This document shows, piece by piece, positions 56,849-64,000 of a stretch of DNA of 64,000 nucleotides. The number at the start of each line of letters is the position of its first letter. The stretch's first letter is position 1. The notes below the pieces were generated by a model. It saw only the letters and a program-made list of their open reading frames with translations. It searched no databases and was not told the origin of the DNA. The translations under genes were made by a program, and so were the position numbers. This DNA comes from an uncultured Nostocoides sp. GTDB lineage: Bacteria; Actinomycetota; Actinomycetes; Actinomycetales; Dermatophilaceae. Where the stretch lies: the NCBI GenBank assembly GCA_937873315.1, contig CALMQX010000035.1, positions 179,869-243,868 of the forward strand, given 5' to 3'.

Positions 56849-58020
56849 TGCGTGATCACTCCCTGGAGATAGTCCGCAGCGTGCCGAGCACGATCCCGCA
56901 GATCGGTGAGGTCCGGGCCACTGACATTGACGTGGCCGATCTTGCGTCCCGGTCGAACGCCTTTGCCGTACATATGAATCTTGGCCCCTGGGTCCCTGGC
57001 CATGACATGGCGGTATGCCGGGTATAGCTGCGGGTAGTCCCCGCCCAGGACGTTAGCCATCACGGTCCAGGGCGCCAGCGGTCGCGGGGATCCCAGCGGC
57101 AAGTCAAGGACGGCACGAAGGTGCTGCTCGAACTGGCCGGTCACGGCGCCATCCATCGACCAGTGCCCGGAGTTGTGCGGCCGCATGGCCAACTCATTGA
57201 CGACATAGCCTGCACCGCCTTCGGTCTGGAAGACCTCGATGGCGAGCACCCCGGTGACCTCGAGTTCGCCCGCCACGCGCAGGCCGGCCTCGACCAAGGC
57301 CATGGCGAGGTCGTCGCCAAGATCCGGTGCCGGCGCGACCACATCGGTGCAGATGCCCTCGGTTTGCACCGTCTCGACCACTGGCCAGACCGCTGCCTGG
57401 CCGCTGGGGCTGCGGGCCAAGAGCACCGCAAGCTCCCTCACGAAGGGCACCTTCTCCTCAACAAGCAAGGCTTCCCCGGCGGCCTCGGCCCGAGCCAGCC
57501 AGTCCTGAAGTCCGCTGACCTCGGCCACGACCCGCACACCCTTGCCGTCGTAACCGCCGCGCGGGGTCTTGACCACCACCGGCCAGCCGACCTCATCAGC
57601 GAAGGCAGCCACCTCGTCGGCAGTGCGCACCGCACGCCAGCGGGGGCACGGGATACCCAGTTCACTGAGCCGCTCGCGCATCGCCAATTTGTCCTGAGCG
57701 AATCGGAGAGCCGCCGGGCTCGGGTGCACCGGTATGCCGCTGGCCACCACGGCGTCGAGCACCTCTGCCGGGACGTGCTCGTGGTCAAAGGTCACCACGT
57801 CGCAATGCTGCGCGAAGTCCAGAACCGCCTCGACATCGGTATGCGAGCCGACCGGCGCCGATGGAGTCACCAGGGCAGCGGAGGCATCCTCGGCCTCAGC
57901 CAGCACACTGATGGTGATGCCCAGCTCCGCCGCAGGCGCAGCGCACATCCGCGCAAGTTGGCCACCCCCAATGATGCCGACCACAGGGAATCCGCCGGGT
58001 GCGCGTCGTGGAGTGGTCAC
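56845..58020 (-). CDS. purK: N5-carboxyaminoimidazole ribonucleotide synthase
   Basis: 391-aa ATP-grasp ligase that carboxylates AIR with bicarbonate and [63 protein letters not shown] and [20 protein letters not shown] are diagnostic. GTG start with TATCCT 6 nt upstream. Divergent from the GtrA gene. Confidence 0.95.
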   Translation of the reverse strand: MTTPRRAPGGFPVVGIIGGGQLARMCAAPAAELGITISVLAEAEDASAALVTPSAPVGSHTDVEAVLDFAQHCDVVTFDHEHVPAEVLDAVVASGIPVHPSPAALRFAQDKLAMRERLSELGIPCPRWRAVRTADEVAAFADEVGWPVVVKTPRGGYDGKGVRVVAEVSGLQDWLARAEAAGEALLVEEKVPFVRELAVLLARSPSGQAAVWPVVETVQTEGICTDVVAPAPDLGDDLAMALVEAGLRVAGELEVTGVLAIEVFQTEGGAGYVVNELAMRPHNSGHWSMDGAVTGQFEQHLRAVLDLPLGSPRPLAPWTVMANVLGGDYPQLYPAYRHVMARDPGAKIHMYGKGVRPGRKIGHVNVSGPDLTDLRDRARHAADYLQGVITQ

Positions 58021-58026
58021 CGGGCG

Positions 58027-58053
58027 AGGATATCGAGCCCGCCGACATACAGT
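58027..58053. promoter_or_regulatory. divergent leaderless promoters (purK / GtrA)
   Basis: Minus-strand TATCCT (58027-58032) is 6 nt before the purK GTG; plus-strand TACAGT (58048-58053) is 6 nt before the GTG at 58060. The starts are 40 bp apart. Confidence 0.5.
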
Positions 58054-58059
58054 GGTCAG

Positions 58060-58623
58060 GTGCCCACCGCCTCGTCTCCCAGCAACGCCCTGCTCGGCCG
58101 CCTCCGGGGCGCCATGGATCTGGTGTACCGCGAGATGATCAAGTTCGGCGTGGTCGGAGCCATCGCCTTCGTGGTCGATATGGGCACGTTCAACCTGCTC
58201 CGCTCGACGCTGCTACCCCACAAGGTCACCACCGCGACGATCATCTCGGCCGCAGTCGCCACTGTCGTCGCCTGGGTCGGCAATCGCTGGTGGACCTTCC
58301 GGCATCGCACGAATCGACCCGTCGCCCACGAGGTGACCCTCTTCTTTGGCACCAACGCCGTGGCCATGCTGATCCAGGTCGGCGTCGTGGCCGTCTCCCA
58401 CTACGTTCTGCACCTGCAGTCGATCGCTTTCGACAATGCTGCCAAGGTCGTCGGCATCGGATTGGGCACGCTCTTCCGGTTCTGGGCCTATCGCACGGTG
58501 GTCTTCGCCGGCGAGGTGGACGACACATCGGCCCCCGCCGGAGGCGAGCCATCTGGCCTCGCTGACGTCGAGCGCTCAGCCCTCGGAGAGGAAGAGCGCG
58601 AACACGGCCGGACGGGCCGATAG
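58060..58623 (+). CDS. GtrA-family membrane protein
   Basis: 187 aa with four membrane helices: KFGVVGAIAFVVDMGTFNLL, then VAWVGNRWWTFRHR and LFRFWAYRTVVF, the characteristic GtrA aromatic/Arg motifs. GtrA proteins are thought to flip or assist polyprenyl-phosphate sugars. Next to purK, as in mycobacteria (Rv3277). The GTG at 58060 has a -10-like hexamer 6 nt before it; the last 48 bp overlap the convergent kinase gene. Confidence 0.9.
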   Translation: MPTASSPSNALLGRLRGAMDLVYREMIKFGVVGAIAFVVDMGTFNLLRSTLLPHKVTTATIISAAVATVVAWVGNRWWTFRHRTNRPVAHEVTLFFGTNAVAMLIQVGVVAVSHYVLHLQSIAFDNAAKVVGIGLGTLFRFWAYRTVVFAGEVDDTSAPAGGEPSGLADVERSALGEEEREHGRTGR

Positions 58624-59589
58624 CAGTTCGAGACGCCCACCATGGGCCTCGGCCAGATCGCGTGCCAGGGAAAGTCCCAGGCCGGAGCCCGACGAACTCA
58701 CCTCCCGCTCGAACACCCGCTGGGCGATGTCGGCCGGCACCCCTGCGCCCTGATCGGTGACTTCGACGACCACGGATGGACCGGAGCGCCGGGCACTGAC
58801 GGCCACTGTCCCCGCTCCATGCTGCAGCGAGTTCTCCAAGAGCGTGGTGAGGATCTGGGCCAGCGCAATCGGCGTTGCCCGCACCTTGAGACCGCGATCG
58901 CCGGCAATGTGAATGCTGCGCCGCGCGTTCGCGAAGGCCGGTTGCCATTCCCGTTGCAACGAGGCCAGCACCGAGTCCAGCGAGACCGACGCATGCGTCT
59001 CGATGCCGGAGCGGGTCCGACCGAGCAGATCGTCGACGGTACCGCTGAGCCGCTCGACTTGATCGATGGCGATGTGGACTTCTTCGGCGACGACGTCGAG
59101 GTCATCGGTTTCCGCGATCTCCTCCAAGCGCATGAGCAGCGCCGTCAGCGGCGTACGCAGCTGGTGGGAGGCATCCGCCGCGAAGTCCCGCTCAGCCGCC
59201 AGCCGTCGGCTCACCTGTTGCGCACCCCGCGCCAGCGCATCGCCCAGGCGGTCCATCTCGACAATCCCTGACTTCAGCGGCGGCTGGCGTGGGTCGCTGG
59301 CTCCCAGGCGCTCGGTGCGCGCGGCCAGTTCCTCCAGCGGCGTGATGATGTCCTGGGCCTGCTGCTTGGCGATCGAGTGAGAGATCGACACGGCCGCCAC
59401 CACCAGCGCCACGGTCCCCACGCCGATCAGAGCCAGCACACTGCGTTCCCCGAGGGCATCGCGAATCCGGTCCAACTCCCCATGTGAACGCGTGCCTATC
59501 CACACCAGGAGCACGACGACCGGGGCCGTGCAGAAGGCCAAGGTGATCGCGACAATACGCATCGCCGAGCGAACGAGGATGCCCCGCAC
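58576..59589 (-). CDS. OmpR-type sensor histidine kinase
   Basis: 337 aa. Two membrane helices (about 8-28 and 48-70), a HAMP-like linker, HisKA with phospho-His in DFAADASHQLRTPLTALLMR, and HATPase_c with QILTTLLENSLQHGAGTVAV (N-box), VVVEVTDQGAGVPADIAQRV and SGSGLGLSLARDLAEAHGG. Unlike the kinase at the left edge, all ATP-binding boxes are intact. Follows its regulator by 3 bp. Signal unknown. Confidence 0.94.
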   Translation of the reverse strand: MRGILVRSAMRIVAITLAFCTAPVVVLLVWIGTRSHGELDRIRDALGERSVLALIGVGTVALVVAAVSISHSIAKQQAQDIITPLEELAARTERLGASDPRQPPLKSGIVEMDRLGDALARGAQQVSRRLAAERDFAADASHQLRTPLTALLMRLEEIAETDDLDVVAEEVHIAIDQVERLSGTVDDLLGRTRSGIETHASVSLDSVLASLQREWQPAFANARRSIHIAGDRGLKVRATPIALAQILTTLLENSLQHGAGTVAVSARRSGPSVVVEVTDQGAGVPADIAQRVFEREVSSSGSGLGLSLARDLAEAHGGRLELLSARPAVFALFLSEG

Positions 59590-59592
59590 CGA

Positions 59593-60267
59593 TTAGTCCT
59601 CGCGGCTGTCGAAGCGGAAGCCGACTCCCCGCACGGTCCGGATGTACCGGGGCTGCGCGGCGTCGTCACCGAGTTTGCGACGAAGAACCGAGATGTGCAT
59701 ATCGAGGGTCTTGGTCGACCCGAACCAGGCGGTGTCCCAGACATCGCGCATCAGTCGTTCACGCGAGACGACCTTGCCCTCGTTGCGCACGAGCACCCGG
59801 AGCAGGTCGAACTCCTTGGAGGTCAACTGCACCTCCTCCCCACGCAGGTAGACCCGGCGGGAGTCCGTTTCGATGCGGATCAGCGATTCGCTCGGCGAGG
59901 CCTCGGTGACACCGCGACGCAGCAGCGCCCGGCTGCGGGCCAGCAGTTCGGCCAGCCGGAAGGGCTTGGTCACATAGTCATCGGCTCCGGCGTCGAGCCC
60001 CACCACCGTGTCGACCTCGTCCGCCCGAGCGGTGAGAATCAGGACCGGCAAGGTCAGCCCATCGGCGCGCAAGCGGCGGCATACCTCGAGCCCGTCCAGC
60101 CGCGGCAGGCCAAGGTCCAGGATGAGCAGATCAGGCAACTCGCGCGCCGACTCCAGCGCCGACACACCATCGCCGCAGACTTCGACCTCGTATCCCTCGC
60201 GGCGCAGCGCGCGGGCCAACGGGTCGGAAATAGCCGGGTCGTCCTCGGCCAACAAGACCTTGGTCAT
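59593..60267 (-). CDS. OmpR-family response regulator
   Basis: 224 aa. Receiver domain (KVLLAEDDPAISDPLARALR, phospho-Asp in LLILDLGLPRLDG, Lys in YVTKPFRLAELLARSRALLR) and a winged-helix DNA-binding domain (VQLTSKEFDLLRVLVRNEGK, DMHISVLRRKLGDDAAQPRY). Paired with the downstream kinase. TAGCAT lies 6 nt before the ATG. Confidence 0.96.
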   Translation of the reverse strand: MTKVLLAEDDPAISDPLARALRREGYEVEVCGDGVSALESARELPDLLILDLGLPRLDGLEVCRRLRADGLTLPVLILTARADEVDTVVGLDAGADDYVTKPFRLAELLARSRALLRRGVTEASPSESLIRIETDSRRVYLRGEEVQLTSKEFDLLRVLVRNEGKVVSRERLMRDVWDTAWFGSTKTLDMHISVLRRKLGDDAAQPRYIRTVRGVGFRFDSRED

Positions 60268-60273
60268 GCGTGC

Positions 60274-60279
60274 ATGCTA
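60274..60279 (-). promoter_or_regulatory. -10-like TAGCAT, leaderless start
   Basis: Minus-strand TAGCAT ends 6 nt before the ATG at 60267 of the response regulator. Confidence 0.45.
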
Positions 60280-60280
60280 G

Positions 60281-61360
60281 TCAGGTATGCCGGTCCAGGG
60301 GTTCCGAGCCCCGCCCTCGACCGGTCCGCTGGAGCTCTGAGGGGGTCACTACGCCGATACCGCGAAGCGTTCGGCGGCGCTGCGCAGTGGCCCGGAAACC
60401 GGAGACCGCGCCCAGGAGCCTGGCCAATCTGTCATCGACATGGACCTTGCCTGGCGGGGTGACCGCGGTGAGCCGACTGGCGCGATTGACCGTGGTCCCG
60501 AAGACATCACCAAGGCGGGAAACCACCGGCCCATAGGCCATGCCGACCCGCACCTCCGGCAGGAGGTCATCCTCGGCCATCGCGGCCACCAGATCCAGCG
60601 CGATGGCGGCCGCTGGGGCCGGCTCGGCGTGCACGAAGAGGACCTCGTCGCCGACCATCTTGATGACCCGACCCCCGTGCGTGGTGATCACATCGCTAGC
60701 GAGATGCTCGAAGCGCTGAACCAAGGTGGCAAGTTGGCGTTCGGTCATCCGCCGGACCAACGAGGTGAAGGACACCAGATCAGCAAAGCCGACCACCCGG
60801 TGGGGGGCGCTGGTCTCGGCATCCTGGGGCGGGGTGGCATCAGCGAGCATGCGAGCAATGGCATTGGCCAGGTGCCTGCGCCACACATAGACCAAGAGGG
60901 GTTCCAGTTCGTCGGCGAGATCCGTGAGCCGGTGGGCTGCCTCGACCGCCACCTCGGTGCTCTCCACCGACCGGGCATCAGACTCGCTGACCGGAGCCTC
61001 GAGCTCGTCTGGCGTGACGTACTCCGCGAAGAGTTGGGTCTGCCAGACCGCCAGCCGATCCGCGGTGCGCGCGAAGGCCCGCGTCATCGCCAACGCCAAG
61101 TCCTCATCAAGGTCGCGCTCTCGGACAATGCGCGAGACTCGAACCAGGGCATCGAGGTCGGCCTCCGTGAACATGGTCTCTTCGTCTTCGACGACCTGGA
61201 AGCCCATGGCGTGCCAAAACCGTCGGGCGCTGTGGGTGGACACCTCGGCAGCGCTCGACACCTCGCGACGGCCCATGGAGGCCGGGCGCCCGAGAAGCTG
61301 CTCCTCGATACGCTCCAGGGTCTCCCGGGCGTCATCTTGCGCGCCACCGGTGCCGGTCAC
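60281..61360 (-). CDS. class III adenylate/guanylate cyclase with N-terminal regulatory domain
   Basis: 359 aa. The N-terminal 180 residues are helical and resemble the regulatory domain of actinobacterial soluble cyclases; the catalytic domain (about 185-345) has metal Asp in VVGFADLVSFTSLVRR, VIKMVGDEVLFVHAEP (second Asp and substrate-side Lys) and GTTVNRASRLTAVTPPG (transition-state Asn/Arg). All catalytic positions appear present. GTG start overlaps the birA stop (GTGA) with GGGAGG upstream, so cAMP synthesis is translated together with the biotin ligase. Confidence 0.9.
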   Translation of the reverse strand: MTGTGGAQDDARETLERIEEQLLGRPASMGRREVSSAAEVSTHSARRFWHAMGFQVVEDEETMFTEADLDALVRVSRIVRERDLDEDLALAMTRAFARTADRLAVWQTQLFAEYVTPDELEAPVSESDARSVESTEVAVEAAHRLTDLADELEPLLVYVWRRHLANAIARMLADATPPQDAETSAPHRVVGFADLVSFTSLVRRMTERQLATLVQRFEHLASDVITTHGGRVIKMVGDEVLFVHAEPAPAAAIALDLVAAMAEDDLLPEVRVGMAYGPVVSRLGDVFGTTVNRASRLTAVTPPGKVHVDDRLARLLGAVSGFRATAQRRRTLRGIGVVTPSELQRTGRGRGSEPLDRHT

Positions 61361-62133
61361 TGCACCTCCCTCACGTGGACGACATCGCCGGCGGTCACGG
61401 CATACGGGCCGTCGGCGGTCTGCAGGACCAGTCTGCCGGTCTCGTCGATGGATGTCGCGCGCCCCTCGCGAATGCCGCCACCGGGCTCGTGCAGGCGGAC
61501 GGTGCGTCCCAGGGTGAGGCAGCGCTCGCGGTAGGCCCGGCGGCGGTCCGCCTCCGGAGCGCTGAGGATGACGGCCAACCTGGCCAGGTATGCCGTGAGC
61601 AGCACCTCTCGCGCGACCCCTGGATGACCGCACGCCCGCAGCGAGGTCGCCGTGTCCAAGGGCAAGCCGGCGCGCGGCGTGTCGACGTTGATCCCGACGC
61701 CGACGACCACGCCGGCGGGGGTCCATTCGCACAAGATGCCCGCGAGTTTGCGGTCATCGTCACTGGGCACCAACACATCATTGGGCCACTTGAGGCCGAC
61801 CCGAGCGCCGCACGCGTCGGCCACCGCCTCCACCACGGCCACACCGGCGGCCAACGGGAGCCAGCCCAGCGGCATACCGGAATCCGCCAAGGCCGACAGC
61901 GGCACGACGGCGCTCACGGCGAGGGCGCTCCCCCGCACCGTGGTCCAGCTGCGGGTCAGTCGACCGCGGCCGTGGGACTGCTCCTCTGCCACTACGACAC
62001 GCCACGGCGCAGGGTCGCGGACCGCCTCGGCATTGGTCGAGTCCAGGCGCTCCCAAACCTCGATCATCGGCCACGGATCCCCGGGCACCACGGCCCGAGC
62101 ATCCAGGCAGCGGGAGTCGGAGGACGAGGGCAC
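61357..62133 (-). CDS. birA: biotin--[acetyl-CoA-carboxylase] ligase
   Basis: 258 aa, monofunctional (no N-terminal helix-turn-helix). Attaches biotin to carboxylase carrier proteins. WERLDSTNAEAVRDPAPWRV, the adenylate loop EEQSHGRGRLTRSWTT, GLKWPNDVLVPSDDDRKLAG and VVGVGINVDTPRAGLP are diagnostic. GTG at 62133 is chosen: TAGCCT lies 7 nt upstream and the length suits the family; the open frame upstream is unlike BirA. Divergent from accD5, whose enzyme partner it biotinylates. Confidence 0.92.
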   Translation of the reverse strand: MPSSSDSRCLDARAVVPGDPWPMIEVWERLDSTNAEAVRDPAPWRVVVAEEQSHGRGRLTRSWTTVRGSALAVSAVVPLSALADSGMPLGWLPLAAGVAVVEAVADACGARVGLKWPNDVLVPSDDDRKLAGILCEWTPAGVVVGVGINVDTPRAGLPLDTATSLRACGHPGVAREVLLTAYLARLAVILSAPEADRRRAYRERCLTLGRTVRLHEPGGGIREGRATSIDETGRLVLQTADGPYAVTAGDVVHVREVQ

Positions 62134-62156
62134 GTCGACAAGGCTAGGCTCGGAGC
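62134..62156. promoter_or_regulatory. overlapping divergent leaderless promoters (birA / accD5)
   Basis: AGGCTAGGCT at 62141-62150 contains both -10-like hexamers: TAGGCT on the plus strand (62145-62150, 6 nt before the accD5 ATG) and TAGCCT on the minus strand (62141-62146, 7 nt before the birA GTG). They share two bases. Confidence 0.55.
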
Positions 62157-63780
<1,624 letters not shown>

Positions 63781-63785
<5 letters not shown>

Positions 63786-64000
63786 CCTCGGCAGAAGAGA
63801 CGAGCTCACAGCGGCTCCACCCTGTGACCTCGGCAGAAGAGACGAGCTCACAGCGGCTCCACGCTGTGACCTCGGCAGAAGAGACGAGCTCACAGCGGCT
63901 CCACCCTGTGACCTCGGCAGAAGAGACGAGCTCACAGCGGCTCCACGCTGTGACCTCGGCAGAAGAGACGAGCTCACAGCGGCTCCACCCTGTGACCTCG
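63781..64000. repeat. 42-bp tandem array, five full units plus a partial, running off the window
   Basis: Units begin at 63781, 63823, 63865, 63907 and 63949, and the next has started at 63991. Each holds a near-perfect inverted repeat: TGTGACCTCG, 10-nt loop GCAGAAGAGA, CGAGCTCACA (9 of 10 bases pair). The unit ends alternate CCACCC, CCACGC, CCACCC, CCACGC, CCACCC, so the larger period is 84 bp. 42 is a multiple of 3, keeping frames open. Confidence 0.95.
63782..64000 (+). CDS. partial ORF with 14-residue repeats, possibly the start of accE
   Basis: A GTG at 63782 overlaps the accD5 TGA (GTGA) and opens a frame through the whole array, encoding repeats of [15 protein letters not shown]; it continues past the window end. 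In actinobacteria accD5 is usually followed by a small carboxylase epsilon subunit gene (accE), so this may be its repeat-expanded N-terminus. Every unit supplies an in-frame GTG, so the true start could be any of them, or the array may be untranslated. No accE core sequence is visible here. Confidence 0.4.

Noticed and set aside
57121..58059. Long in-frame N-terminal extension of the GtrA gene
   Set aside because: It runs antisense through purK; the GtrA domain starts at 58060 with its own promoter-like hexamer.

Overview
The window is high-GC actinobacterial DNA, probably from the Micrococcales (Intrasporangiaceae/Dermatophilaceae-like; the family is an inference). Supporting features are a WhiB regulator, coenzyme F420 genes, a LytR-CpsA-Psr protein, galactofuranose genes, GTG/TTG starts, many 4-bp stop/start overlaps and many apparently leaderless promoters. 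The gene order follows a block I know from Mycobacterium tuberculosis (sahH, pmmA, Rv3258c, Rv3259, whiB2, fbiA, fbiB, a TIGR03089 gene, an LCP gene, fadE25, purE, purK, a GtrA gene, birA, accD5). Here the block is interrupted by a large surface-glycan region. No tRNA, rRNA, IS element or CRISPR array was seen.

Layout. 0-2.6 kb: a NarL-type sensor/regulator pair and a small Flp pilin gene. 2.7-8.8 kb: ahcY, a glycosyltransferase/methyltransferase pair, Trm112-like, manB, DUF3499 and a metallopeptidase-family gene that lacks its zinc ligands. 8.8-13.5 kb: DUF5719, a very large membrane glycosyltransferase and whiB. 13.7-22.2 kb: fbiA and fbiB, an AlkA-type glycosylase, a flippase-like protein with a dolichol-phosphate-mannose-synthase-like GT2, an inositol-monophosphatase-family enzyme, a membrane GT and a TIGR03089 protein. 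22.1-31 kb: cell-wall enzymes (an M15-like peptidase with five peptidoglycan-binding repeats, a SpoIID protein and a PGRP amidase, the last two sharing the same FG-GAP-like repeats), with a CoA-transferase pair and a DegT aminotransferase.

31-51 kb is a teichoic-acid or capsule locus. It holds a TagGH-type ABC exporter, a Bcs1/Acs1-like CDP-ribitol synthase, three paralogous CDP-polyol phosphotransferases, membrane proteins, nucleotide-sugar enzymes, acyltransferases, Glf and a double-domain GT2. 51-54 kb: an LCP ligase likely to attach glycan to the wall, an acyl-CoA dehydrogenase and an F420-type LLM oxidoreductase. 55-64 kb: ugd, purE/purK, a GtrA protein, an OmpR-type two-component pair, a class III cyclase, birA, accD5 and the start of what is probably accE.

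Three genome-scale signals stand out. The word GTATGCCG/CGGCATAC is strongly over-represented but scarce across the 26-53.5 kb accessory region. A TANNNT-like hexamer lies 6-8 nt before the start codon of about 16 genes. Short tandem repeats sit exactly on a stop codon (purE) and on a stop/start junction (accD5/accE).
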